DNA of 64,000 bases from Pelagibius sp. Alg239-R121 (GTDB taxonomy: Bacteria; Pseudomonadota; Alphaproteobacteria; Kiloniellales; Kiloniellaceae). Below, one piece after another: positions 47,886 through 56,474 of the stretch. The DNA is taken from positions 1 to 64,000 of the forward strand of contig NZ_CAMZOF010000008.1 in NCBI RefSeq assembly GCF_947331435.1. Direction: 5' to 3'. The notes under the pieces were generated by a model. It was not told the DNA's origin, searched no databases, and saw only the letters and a list, made by a program, of their open reading frames with translations. Position 1 is the stretch's first letter. Each line of letters begins with the position of its first letter. Both the position numbers and the translations under genes were made by a program.

Positions 47886-49778
47886 ATGTATGTCACGTCA
47901 GATAGGATCGCAGGTGTTTTGGCGATCGCAATGACGGCGTTCCATCTGATTGCGGCCTCGCCCTTTTTTCTGGTTCCCAACCTGGTGCTTCGGGGATCGC
48001 ACCTGCTGTTTGCTTTGGTGATCGGATACTTGATCTACAGGGCTGCGACAGGGTCGTTCCAGCGATGGATCGACGCCGCACTTATCGCTCTTTCGGTGTT
48101 CTGTGTCGGCTATCTCGTATGGTTCCATAGGGAGATCGTGGTCCGGCCGCCTTGGACCCTTGAAGCGACGTCGCTCGAACTTTTTGTTGCGATCGGAACG
48201 ATCGTCGCGGTGTTGGAGCTGACGCGCCGCTCACTCGGGATGACAATTACGGGCTTGTGCCTGGTTTTTATCGCTTACGGTTTTGCCGGTCCTTACCTGC
48301 GGCACGTCGAGTTCCTGCGGCCGCTCGCTCATCGCGGTGTGGGCATGAACGAATTCGTCGATCAAATGTACTTCAGCTTTGAGGGCATCTTCGGCATCGC
48401 GCTGGGCGTCTCGACCGACTTCATATTCTTGTTCGTGGTGTTCGGTGCGGTTCTGCAGGTCATCGGCGGCGGTGATTTCTTTGTCAACATTACCCGTGTG
48501 GCGACGGGAGCGACGCGCGGCGGACCGGCCAAGATGGCGGTTATTGCCAGCGCGTTGATGGGGACGATGTCGGGCAGTTCGGTGGCGAACGTTGCGACCA
48601 CCGGAGCGCTCACGATCCCGATGATGAAGCGCCTGGGATATCCCAAGGCCTTCGCAGGTGCTGTGGAGGCGGTAGCTTCGACCGGTGGACAGATCACGCC
48701 GCCGATCATGGGCGCAGCCGCCTTTCTTATGGCCGCCATTCTGGGCATCAGCTATCAGGAGGTCACGCTGGCTGCGGTTATCCCGGCAGTGCTGTTTTTC
48801 CTTTCCCTGTTTGTAGCTGTGCACTGGGAGGCATTGAAGCACGACCTTCAGCCGCTGGAAGTAAGCGAACGGGGAGCAACCTTGCGGGAACTTAAGTCAG
48901 GCTGGACCTTCCTGTTGCCGCTCGTTGTGATCGTGACCTTCCTCATATTGGGTTATACGCCGAGCCTATGCGCCTTCTACGGTGTGGTCGCGACTTTGGC
49001 GACACCTTTCCTGCGGCGCAGCACTTTCGTTTCGCCACAGGTTCTTATTACTGGGCTAAAGTTGGGAGCCAAGGCCGCAGTCGTCGTGGCCGTTGCCTGC
49101 GCCTCAGCTGGGATCATCGTCGGCATTGTCCAGATTTCCGGATTGGGCTTTCGCTTCAGCAGTCTGGTCACCTCCTTTGCGGGGGGCGATCTTAACATTG
49201 CTCTGGTCCTGGCGATGTTTGCCGCTTTCGTTTTCGGCATGGGAATGCCGACCACGCCTGCTTACATCATTCAGGCAACTTTGGTCGCACCTGCGCTGGT
49301 GGACCTGGGTGCCGATCCCCTGGCCGCACATCTCTTCGTTTTCTACTATGCCGTTCTTGGCCAGGTGACACCGCCCGTTGCCGTCGCGGCTTTCGCAGCG
49401 GCGCCCATCGCCGGTGTGAGTTCCTCTGCCGTCGGCTGGCGCGCCTTCATGCTGGGCATCCCCGCTTATGTGATTCCGTTCTTGTTCGTCGCCAATCCCG
49501 AATTGCTGGGACAGGGCGAGTGGGGGGAAACGATCCTGGTGGTCGCTCGCTCGGCAGTTGCTATCGTCTGTCTCGCCATTGCTTTGACCGGATGGCTGGG
49601 CGGAGGGCGGTTGGGATGGTTCGGCCGGACGCTCTTGTTTGCGGCCGCGGCATTTCTTGTCGCGCCTGATTTGCTTGCCAACGTCGCCGCGGTCGCTTCG
49701 ATCTGCGCCGTATGGTTCACTCAGAGGTACCGGCAGGGACGGTCTTCATTTTGGGGGGCGCGTGATGGAGGACGGTAA
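47886..49778 (+). CDS. TRAP transporter fused permease (DctQM type, 630 aa)
   Basis: The N-terminal 150 residues have four membrane segments (DctQ-like), and the rest are the twelve-segment DctM-like transporter: FIFLFVVFGAVLQVIGGGDF, SSVANVATTGALTIPMMKRL, STGGQITPPIMGAAAFLMAA and FGMGMPTTPAYIIQATLVA, which are conserved in TAXI-type permeases. It works as a sodium-coupled importer with the preceding binding protein. GGAGG five bases upstream of ATG. The last 14 bases overlap the RidA-like gene. Confidence 0.92.
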   Translation: MYVTSDRIAGVLAIAMTAFHLIAASPFFLVPNLVLRGSHLLFALVIGYLIYRAATGSFQRWIDAALIALSVFCVGYLVWFHREIVVRPPWTLEATSLELFVAIGTIVAVLELTRRSLGMTITGLCLVFIAYGFAGPYLRHVEFLRPLAHRGVGMNEFVDQMYFSFEGIFGIALGVSTDFIFLFVVFGAVLQVIGGGDFFVNITRVATGATRGGPAKMAVIASALMGTMSGSSVANVATTGALTIPMMKRLGYPKAFAGAVEAVASTGGQITPPIMGAAAFLMAAILGISYQEVTLAAVIPAVLFFLSLFVAVHWEALKHDLQPLEVSERGATLRELKSGWTFLLPLVVIVTFLILGYTPSLCAFYGVVATLATPFLRRSTFVSPQVLITGLKLGAKAAVVVAVACASAGIIVGIVQISGLGFRFSSLVTSFAGGDLNIALVLAMFAAFVFGMGMPTTPAYIIQATLVAPALVDLGADPLAAHLFVFYYAVLGQVTPPVAVAAFAAAPIAGVSSSAVGWRAFMLGIPAYVIPFLFVANPELLGQGEWGETILVVARSAVAIVCLAIALTGWLGGGRLGWFGRTLLFAAAAFLVAPDLLANVAAVASICAVWFTQRYRQGRSSFWGARDGGR

Positions 49779-50271
49779 ACTTTCAGCTTCAAGCGACAAT
49801 GATCCAGAACTGCTAAGCCTCGGCGAATTGGCAAGATCGCTTCCAAACCCCGAGCCGACCATATTCGCATACGATCCAGTCACAGTGCATGAGCGTACCG
49901 CTTATGTTGCCGGACAGATTCCAAAACGAAATGGCGGGCTGGCCTATAGCGGACTGGTCGGGTCGGAGGTTTCCCTGTCCGATGCGAAATGTGCCTCCCG
50001 TATATGCGCGGAACAGACGCTTGCGTGGCTCAACCAGTCGGCAGGTGGCCTCGAAAACATCAAGCGGTTGCTGCGCCTAAATTGTTTTGTGGCACATACG
50101 GCCGGCTTTATGGAGATTTCCGAAGTCGCTGACGCAGCTTCGCTCTATTTGCAAGACGTGCTTGGAGAAAAGGGGCGGCATTCCCGTTCTGTGATTGGGG
50201 CCCGCAGTCTGCCGCGGAACGCGCCGGTTCTGATTGAAGTGACGGCGGCACTGCGACGTTCTACGGAATGA
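49765..50271 (+). CDS. RidA/YjgF-YER057c-like protein (168 aa)
   Basis: The start is ATG 49765, inside the end of the TRAP gene, with a run of G upstream; the longer frame further upstream is a shadow. RidA features: AYVAGQIPKRNGGLAYSGL, VSLSDAKCASRICAEQTLAW, RLLRLNCFVAHTAGFMEIS, and at the C-terminus RSVIGARSLPRNAPVLIEV with the conserved Arg. The RidA superfamily hydrolyses reactive enamines or related intermediates; this longer subfamily often lies beside transporters and catabolic enzymes. It may detoxify or process a product of the TRAP substrate. Confidence 0.8.
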   Translation: MEDGKLSASSDNDPELLSLGELARSLPNPEPTIFAYDPVTVHERTAYVAGQIPKRNGGLAYSGLVGSEVSLSDAKCASRICAEQTLAWLNQSAGGLENIKRLLRLNCFVAHTAGFMEISEVADAASLYLQDVLGEKGRHSRSVIGARSLPRNAPVLIEVTAALRRSTE

Positions 50272-50357
50272 TTTTTCGGTTGGAAGCGACGATTTCAAAA
50301 CTTACAATCAATAATAACAAAATATATATGTGAATAAAATTTATTTTACATTTAGTT

Positions 50358-50439
50358 TTGACAAATTAATTCAGCGCGCTATTTTGAAGTCACGGCGGAT
50401 GGTGAGAGCAGGATCCAATTCCAGGATCCCGGTTCTCTC
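50358..50439 (+). promoter_or_regulatory. cysD promoter and leader hairpin
   Basis: TTGACA (50358-50363), 16-base spacer, TATTTT (50380-50385) make a good promoter. The leader then has a hairpin: GAGAG (50404-50408) with CTCTC (50435-50439), an internal loop, and GGATCC (50411-50416) with GGATCC (50424-50429). The untranslated leader of about 150 bases up to the ATG at 50542 leaves room for regulation, but no known riboswitch was recognised. Confidence 0.5.
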
Positions 50440-50541
50440 TTTCAAGGACATCACGAGGCACTGAAGCAACAGACTCGATTCCACTGCTGGCGCAAGGCTA
50501 GCCCACCCCTGACATCAACAAACCGAATTTGAAGATCTCTC

Positions 50542-51336
50542 ATGAATCGCTTAGACGAACTTGAGGCGCAGTCGATCTATGTCCTGCGCGAGGCCTACAA
50601 CACGATCGAACCCATGGCGATGCTGTGGTCTTTCGGTAAAGATTCCAACGTCATGATCTGGCTGGCACGCAAGGCCTTCTTCGGTCACGTGCCCTTTCCG
50701 GTCCTGCACGTCGATACCGGACGTAAATTTAAGGAGATGTACGCGTTTCGAGACCGCTACGAAGGCGAGTGGGGGCTGGACCTGATCCGTGGGACATGCC
50801 CGCCCGTCGAGGAGATGGATCCTGGCTTGCCGCCTGCGGCCCGCTCGGCTGCGCGTAAGACCGCGGGGTTGGCTGAAGCGATCGAACAATACGGCTTCAA
50901 GGGTATAGTTGCCGGTATCCGGCGGGACGAGCAGGCGATGCGGGCCAAGGAGCGGGTGTTTAGTCCGCGTGATGAAACCGGCACCTGGGATTTTCGTGCG
51001 CAGCCCGCGGAGCTTTGGGACCAGTACAAGACCGATTTCCCACCCGGCACACACATCCGCATTCATCCGTTGCTGCAATGGACTGAACTGGATATCTGGC
51101 TCTATACGAAACGGGAGAACATCCCACTTGTGCCGCTGTACTTTGCGCAGGACGGCAAACGCTATCGTTCGCTGGGAGATGAAGACATTACTTCTCCGGT
51201 AGAGTCGGATGCTTCCAGCATCGATGAAATCATTTCCGAACTAAAGATGACCACGACCTCGGAACGGTCGGGGCGCGCCATGGACCACGAGCGCGAAGAC
51301 GCTTTCGAGCGGTTGCGCACACAAGGCTATATGTAG
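50542..51336 (+). CDS. cysD: Sulfate adenylyltransferase subunit 2 (CysD)
   Basis: The PP-loop of the ATP pyrophosphatase fold is at 30-35 (SFGKDS). FPVLHVDTGRKFKEMYAFRD, GFKGIVAGIRRDEQAMRAKE and HPLLQWTELDIWLYTKREN follow in order, and the end TTTSERSGRAMDHE is diagnostic. It makes adenosine 5'-phosphosulfate from sulfate and ATP with the CysN GTPase encoded next (11 bases after the stop). At 264 residues it is about 40 shorter than E. coli CysD, lacking the loop before the LTGAVES-type element, where this protein reads LGDEDITSPVES. The activity is expected to be intact. Confidence 0.9.
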   Translation: MNRLDELEAQSIYVLREAYNTIEPMAMLWSFGKDSNVMIWLARKAFFGHVPFPVLHVDTGRKFKEMYAFRDRYEGEWGLDLIRGTCPPVEEMDPGLPPAARSAARKTAGLAEAIEQYGFKGIVAGIRRDEQAMRAKERVFSPRDETGTWDFRAQPAELWDQYKTDFPPGTHIRIHPLLQWTELDIWLYTKRENIPLVPLYFAQDGKRYRSLGDEDITSPVESDASSIDEIISELKMTTTSERSGRAMDHEREDAFERLRTQGYM

Positions 51337-51347
51337 GAGCTGACCGG

Positions 51348-53270
51348 ATGTTCGAGAAATCCAATGAGCGTAGCGAAAAGCCGCTCGTGAAACTGGTTGT
51401 GGTCGGCCATGTCGATCACGGTAAATCCACCCTTATCGGCCGCTTGCTCTATGACACTGGGGCTCTCCCACCCGAAAAGGTCGCCGAACTGGAGGCCGTA
51501 TCGTTGCGCCGGGGCATGGAGACCGAATGGTCCTTTGCGCTGGATGCCTTTCAGGCTGAACGCGACCAGGCCGTCACTATCGATTCGACCCAGGTTTGGT
51601 TCAGTTCCTCTCAGCGCGACTACGTGATCATCGATGCGCCGGGTCACCGTGAGTTCCTGAAGAACATGATCAGTGGCGCAGCCGACGCAGACGCCGGCGT
51701 TTTGGTCGTCGATGCCGTTGAAGGTGTCAGGGAGCAGACACGGCGTCATGGCTATCTCCTGCATCTGCTGGGAATCCGGCAAGTCGCGATTGCCATCAAC
51801 AAGATGGATCTGGTGAACTATGACGCCCGACGCTTCAACGAAGTTTCGCTTGAGATCAGGCAATACCTTGCGGAAATCGGTATCGAGCCGAGCATTGTCA
51901 TTCCTCTATCCGGTCGTGCCGGAGATAACATCGCATCGCAGTCGGAAAATATGCGCTGGTACGACGGGCCTACGGTGGTCGCGGCGCTCGATCAATTGCA
52001 GCCGTCGTCACGCCCGGACTCGCAACCACTGCGCTTCTCGGTTCAGGACGTTTACAAATTCGACGCACGGCGGATCATCGCCGGGCGGGTTGAGGCCGGC
52101 ACATTAAAGCCCGGAGACGAGGTATTGTTTTCGCCTTCAAACCGGACTGCAAAGGTACGCTCGATCGAAAGCTGGAATAGGTCTGACACACCTCTGGAAG
52201 CACGTGCAGGACAATCAATCGGCGTTACTCTGGATGAGCAAATCTTCGTCGAGCGGGGATCGCTTGGCAGTCATGTTGAAGATGCACCGATGCTGACCAC
52301 GGTTTTCAGAGCGACCCTGTTTTGGCTGGCTCAGGAATCTCTGACACTCGGCAAGAACTATAGCCTGAAGCTCGGCACTCAGCAGACTTCTGTGCAGATC
52401 CAGTCTATCACGCGGGTTATCGACACGGATAGTCTTGCCGGTCGAGACGCCGAGACGGTTGCGCGCAACGCTGTTGCCGAGGTCGTTGTCCGCTGCCGGA
52501 GTGTTGTCGCTCTCGACGAGTATCGTGACATAGCATCCTGCGGCCGCTTCGTTCTGGTGGACGGGTACGAGACCGTGGCAGGGGGCGTGATATCGATGGA
52601 GGGTTACCCGGACCAGCGCAGCGCCTTTGCGGTGCGCGCCACCAATATCACGTCAGTCGATCACCGCGTCACGCGGGTTGGCCGCGCGACGCGAAACCAG
52701 CACAAAGGAGGGGTCATTTGGTTCACTGGTCTTTCAGGTGCCGGAAAGTCGACCCTTGCGATGCAGGTCGAACAGCAGCTGTTCAATAGGGGCTACCATG
52801 TTTATGTGCTCGACGGCGATAACGTGCGCGGTGGACTGAATGCCAATCTTGGTTTCTCTCCGGAAGATCGCACAGAAAACATTCGCCGGGTCGGCGAAGT
52901 TGCGTCACTGTTTGCCGACGCCGGCATGATCTGCATCACGGCCTTTATCTCGCCTTACCAGGCCGATCGGGATCGCGTGCGCTCATCCGCGGGAGACTCG
53001 TTCAGGGAAATTTACATCCGTGCCGATGTCGATACTTGCGAGCAGCGGGATCCGAAGGGGCTCTACAAAAAAGCCCGGGCGGGCGACATCTCTGAGTTTA
53101 CCGGAATTTCTGCTCCCTACGAGGCACCGTCGTCACCCGAACTTCTCGTCGATACGGCCAAAAATCCGGTCGATGACTGTGTCGCCCAGATTGTGGGTTA
53201 CCTTGAATCCGAGTTCGGAATCGGTCCCGCCGAAGTCGTGCCGTCAATTAAACTGGTTGATCAGAGGTAG
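51348..53270 (+). CDS. cysNC: Fused CysN GTPase and CysC adenylylsulfate kinase (640 aa)
   Basis: The N-terminal GTPase has GHVDHGKST (20-28), DAPGH with VIIDAPGHREFLKNMISGA, and NKMD, followed by EF-Tu-like beta barrels (KFDARRIIAGRVEAGTLKPG). At about residue 450 the APS kinase domain begins with IWFTGLSGAGKSTLAM (P-loop), then DGDNVRGGLNANLGFSPEDR, FISPYQADRDRVR and DPKGLYKKARAGDISEFTGI. The fused protein makes APS with CysD and phosphorylates it to PAPS, for assimilation or sulfation. Length is that of other CysNC/NodQ proteins. No reductase genes follow; PAPS could feed sulfotransferases elsewhere. Confidence 0.93.
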   Translation: MFEKSNERSEKPLVKLVVVGHVDHGKSTLIGRLLYDTGALPPEKVAELEAVSLRRGMETEWSFALDAFQAERDQAVTIDSTQVWFSSSQRDYVIIDAPGHREFLKNMISGAADADAGVLVVDAVEGVREQTRRHGYLLHLLGIRQVAIAINKMDLVNYDARRFNEVSLEIRQYLAEIGIEPSIVIPLSGRAGDNIASQSENMRWYDGPTVVAALDQLQPSSRPDSQPLRFSVQDVYKFDARRIIAGRVEAGTLKPGDEVLFSPSNRTAKVRSIESWNRSDTPLEARAGQSIGVTLDEQIFVERGSLGSHVEDAPMLTTVFRATLFWLAQESLTLGKNYSLKLGTQQTSVQIQSITRVIDTDSLAGRDAETVARNAVAEVVVRCRSVVALDEYRDIASCGRFVLVDGYETVAGGVISMEGYPDQRSAFAVRATNITSVDHRVTRVGRATRNQHKGGVIWFTGLSGAGKSTLAMQVEQQLFNRGYHVYVLDGDNVRGGLNANLGFSPEDRTENIRRVGEVASLFADAGMICITAFISPYQADRDRVRSSAGDSFREIYIRADVDTCEQRDPKGLYKKARAGDISEFTGISAPYEAPSSPELLVDTAKNPVDDCVAQIVGYLESEFGIGPAEVVPSIKLVDQR

Positions 53271-53677
53271 ATTTACACAAGTATTCAGAGCGAACCCTGG
53301 ATATTACATCTGCGCTGTTTAACGGTAAGGATTGTGGAATATCAATGACCTTTGGTTCAAGTTCGGCGCGCATTAACATCTTTTTATAGGGATGGCTCTT
53401 ACTCTTAAGCTGTAATTCGGCCTGGTTTGGCCGGAGCTTGCGGTTCAAGAGTAAGGACTTGCCTAGACAATGTGCGCTGGTTATTTTCGTCGCGCTTCAG
53501 ATTCTGCGGTTACTTGGCCTACCGGTGGTTTTACGAGTCGCCGAGGCTACTTCGCGGCATTGGGGGAAATTCGTCAAGGAACAGTCGGCGCTGTTCCCGG
53601 ATGTTCACCGGGAGCCAACAGTGGATGGCTGACATCCGCCATGGGTCACAACGCTTTCATAAGAGGGCTGCAGTGAC
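53271..53677. other. 400-base gap with a highly structured RNA element
   Basis: No gene is supported; three overlapping frames have poor composition. At 53398-53455 three nested stems occur: CTTACTCTT (53398-53406) with AAGAGTAAG (53447-53455), AAGCT (53407-53411) with AGCTT (53435-53439), and CGGCC (53418-53422) with GGCCG (53429-53433). All three are perfect, with small internal loops. No T-run follows, so it is not a simple terminator. It may be a small RNA, or a leader element for the M23 peptidase gene starting 220 bases later. Confidence 0.5.
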
Positions 53678-55384
53678 ATGACGGATCAGACGGAAAGGGA
53701 GAAGGATCGAGTGCCTGCGAAGGGAATGAAGGGCCGCCTGTCGGCTTTTCTCGACCGGGTCTTTGTGCCTCGCGAGATTCATCTGCGCTCGAACGATGAG
53801 ATCAAGTTCGTTCGGCTTTCTCCGCGCCTGCAAAAATCAGTTGCCGGCAGCGCTTTGGCGTTTGCGGTCTGGATCGGTGCGTCCACCAGCGGCGTGATTT
53901 TCATGGGCGGTGTGCTCAATTCGAAGAATCACGACATCGACATCGCGTTGGCTGCAAAAGATGCGGAGATCGAGCGTCAGAAACTCGCTTACTTCGAACT
54001 TCTCGCCGAAGTGTCCGAATATCATAATCAGTTTGCCGAGATCACCGAAGGCCTTGAAAAGAATCAAGACCTCCTGCTTTCCCGGTTGGGCCGCGGACAG
54101 GTGGCTCCCAACGAGTTGGCGGCCCTTCAGGAAGAACTGAAGAATTCCAGTACTGAGCGCGCCCGCGTAGTGATTGCGCGCGAAGGCCTGCGTGAGAAAC
54201 TGCAAAAATTTGAAAACGACCTCCTGAAGATCGCCGGACGAAATTCTGCTTTGAAAAGCCAGGTTGCCGAGATCCAGGATACTTTAAAGAATACCGAAGC
54301 CGGACGTCAGGAAGTCGTGCAGGCCCGCGAACGCCTGGGCCGCAAACTCCAGGACGTCGAAAGCACGCTGGTATCAACGCTGGACGAAAAGCGTGGACTG
54401 GAAGCAGATCTGGCTGAACTTTCACGAAATCTGGAAGAGTCACGCTCGGCGTTCGACAACGCGATGGCAGAATCCAACGCGACGCGGGCGAATCACCTGG
54501 CGGCGCAGGCGCTCGTAGAAGCACGGATTGCAGCTTTGAACACGCGCCTGTCTGACAATGGTGACCGTCGCGAGTCCCTGAACGCTGATCTGGCGTCCAC
54601 CCGCGACATCCTCGCGCAGATGGAAGACAAGGCCCAACGCTTCGCTGAAGAGAACGGCCAGCTAAAATCGCAGATCGTCGAACTTCGTCAGGAAATGGGC
54701 GGCGTCAAGGACGCCCAGAGCATCATTGTCCGCCGGCTGACGGAACGCACCAAACTCGGTATCGAGGCGATGGAGCGCACCGTTGCGATGACCGGTCTCG
54801 ATCTCGACGATCTCTTGTCCGGGGCAGGCGAGCGCATGGACGGACAGGGTGGTCCTTTCGTTCCCGCCGACCGGGAACACGAGTCGGAAAGCGACCGGGA
54901 CTATGATTCCGCGATGTCGCTGCTGGATCTACGTCTCAATCGCTGGGCGGCCCTGCAGGAAGTGGTTTCGATTCTTCCACTGGCACCTCCGCTCGACCAA
55001 TACCGGATTACCAGCACCTTCGGCAAACGGCGTGATCCAATCAATGGCCGGACCGCAGTTCACAATGGTCTGGACTTCTCGGCGCGTTCAGGTGTGTCGG
55101 TCTATGCAACGGCCCCGGGTAAGGTGGTCTATGCCGGCTGGCGTGGTCGCTTTGGACGATTCATCGAAATCGATCATGGCAATGGCATTCGTACCCGCTA
55201 TGCGCATCTGCGTAAGATCATGGTGCGCAAAGGCGATATCGTCGCTAATCGTGATAAAATCGCATTGCTGGGAAGCTCTGGCCGCAGCACGGGCCCACAC
55301 GTGCACTATGAGGTTCTGTTCAATAACAGGGCCGTCGATCCCAGGAAGTTCCTTCAGGCGGGCAAACACGTCTTCAAGAGCTGA
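53678..55384 (+). CDS. M23 (LytM) peptidoglycan endopeptidase with coiled coil (568 aa)
   Basis: A cytosolic N-terminus of about 53 residues, one membrane segment (54-80), a coiled coil (85-375) and a C-terminal LytM domain (about 440-568). The zinc ligands are all present: His462 and Asp466 (HNGLDF), His510 (RYAHL), and the HVH element with His541 and His543 (GPHVHYE). It would cut peptide cross-links of the cell wall at a place set by its coiled coil. The bactofilin gene follows 360 bases later; an M23 enzyme of this layout (LmdC in Hyphomonas) works with its bactofilin neighbour in shaping cells. This makes the pair a shape module. Confidence 0.9.
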   Translation: MTDQTEREKDRVPAKGMKGRLSAFLDRVFVPREIHLRSNDEIKFVRLSPRLQKSVAGSALAFAVWIGASTSGVIFMGGVLNSKNHDIDIALAAKDAEIERQKLAYFELLAEVSEYHNQFAEITEGLEKNQDLLLSRLGRGQVAPNELAALQEELKNSSTERARVVIAREGLREKLQKFENDLLKIAGRNSALKSQVAEIQDTLKNTEAGRQEVVQARERLGRKLQDVESTLVSTLDEKRGLEADLAELSRNLEESRSAFDNAMAESNATRANHLAAQALVEARIAALNTRLSDNGDRRESLNADLASTRDILAQMEDKAQRFAEENGQLKSQIVELRQEMGGVKDAQSIIVRRLTERTKLGIEAMERTVAMTGLDLDDLLSGAGERMDGQGGPFVPADREHESESDRDYDSAMSLLDLRLNRWAALQEVVSILPLAPPLDQYRITSTFGKRRDPINGRTAVHNGLDFSARSGVSVYATAPGKVVYAGWRGRFGRFIEIDHGNGIRTRYAHLRKIMVRKGDIVANRDKIALLGSSGRSTGPHVHYEVLFNNRAVDPRKFLQAGKHVFKS

Positions 55385-55534
55385 ACCACCGAAAAGCTGA
55401 ACGTGGATTTGGATGGCAGCTGGCCTTGAGGGGCCGGCACCGTCTAGCTCTTTAGCGATTCCGGTTCTCCTGGTTTTTCCAATTCGCTCTATATGGGACA
55501 TAAGACGTCTTCCAGCGTTCGTCTTTGCTTTCCG

Positions 55535-55624
55535 TTAACCATTCTTATGATAACTTCCGTTAACACATGGTTTTGCGCTGTACGCTGTTTTGCGAGGAGT
55601 GGAGTGACCGATCTTAATGGTTAA
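55535..55624. promoter_or_regulatory. TTAACCAT-type sites between the M23 and bactofilin genes
   Basis: TTAACCAT lies at 55535-55542, TTAACACAT at 55560-55568 and TTAATGGTTAA at 55614-55624, whose reverse complement is TTAACCATTAA. The half-site TTAACCAT is the known target word of the alphaproteobacterial cell-cycle regulator CtrA. Three such words in 90 bases, 120 bases before a bactofilin gene, suggest cell-cycle control; this is inference from the motif alone. Confidence 0.4.
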
Positions 55625-55746
55625 CGCCGCTCGAATTCATGCTAGTATCCCGCCGCTTTCGGCTGGAACAGGCTCGCAGAACTGCCTGCGCCGACGGTAC
55701 TCGTGCGTTACCTCTCTTCGAACTGATTTATAGGGTTGGCTGAAAG

Positions 55747-56277
55747 ATGTTTTCGAAATCCAACAAATCCAATACGGAAGCCACCAAGTCCGATGATGCC
55801 GGCCAGCAGGCAGGTTCGACCCGGGACAGTGGTGTGCCTTCTATAATCTCCGCGGATCTGACGATCGTGGGGAACCTGACCAGCAGTGGCGACCTCCAGG
55901 TCGATGGTACTGTTGAGGGTGATATCTCCAGCCGTACTCTGACCATCGGCGAAAAAGCGCAAGTGCGGGGTTCAGTTCTCGCAGACTCCGTTCGCGTTTG
56001 TGGCAGCATCAATGGCCAGCTTCAGGCAGCATCAGTGGTGCTCGCCAAGTCTGCCCGCGTGACCGGTGATATTTCCCACAGCACGCTCGCCATAGAGGCA
56101 GGTGCCTTCATCGAGGGCAACATCCGGCGTCTGGAAGATAAGGCGGTCGGCTTTTCCGCATCGTCAGCGGCGAAAACCTCTGCTCCGGCCGCCGATCCTA
56201 CTGTGGCTGCAGCGGCGGCGGCACATATGCAAACATCCGCCAGCGCGCAGACCAACGGAAGCGCGACCAAGCAGTAA
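55747..56277 (+). CDS. Bactofilin (176 aa)
   Basis: The central DUF583 beta-helix is clear: SIISADLTIVGNLTSSGDLQ, VDGTVEGDISSRTLTIGEKA, VRGSVLADSVRVCGSINGQ and VTGDISHSTLAIEAGAFIEG, ending at INLGRL-like residues (IRRLED). Flexible charged and Ala/Thr/Gln-rich tails flank it. Bactofilins polymerise without nucleotide into membrane-associated filaments that direct wall enzymes, stalk formation or shape. The membrane-binding N-terminus here is short (MFSKSNKSNTEATKS). It is neighbour to the M23 peptidase and followed by a strong bidirectional terminator. Confidence 0.92.
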   Translation: MFSKSNKSNTEATKSDDAGQQAGSTRDSGVPSIISADLTIVGNLTSSGDLQVDGTVEGDISSRTLTIGEKAQVRGSVLADSVRVCGSINGQLQAASVVLAKSARVTGDISHSTLAIEAGAFIEGNIRRLEDKAVGFSASSAAKTSAPAADPTVAAAAAAHMQTSASAQTNGSATKQ

Positions 56278-56356
56278 CAACATCGGCCTCCATCGTTATC
56301 GATCGACCTGCGGTTTATCCAGCGGGATCTATGAGCGATAGCGTAAATGACAAAAA

Positions 56357-56398
56357 AACTGCGGTTCGGGATCATCCTGAGCCGCAGTTTTTTTTTCT
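56357..56398. terminator. Bidirectional intrinsic terminator
   Basis: AAACTGCGG pairs with CCGCAGTTT, with further pairing toward the loop; nine T follow on the plus strand and seven A precede it, so it also works on the minus strand. It separates the bactofilin gene from the convergent dioxygenase gene. Confidence 0.9.
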
Positions 56399-56474
56399 GC
56401 TTGAGTGCGATTGCTCGAAGCAATCAACCACGAACTCAGTCCAGCAGTTTTCTTTAGCATCTATCCGCTGTGGT

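Noticed and set aside
53427-53681. Overlapping frames of 64-84 codons before the M23 gene
   Set aside because: Three frames overlap each other and a structured RNA; Arg/Cys-rich composition, no conserved pattern.
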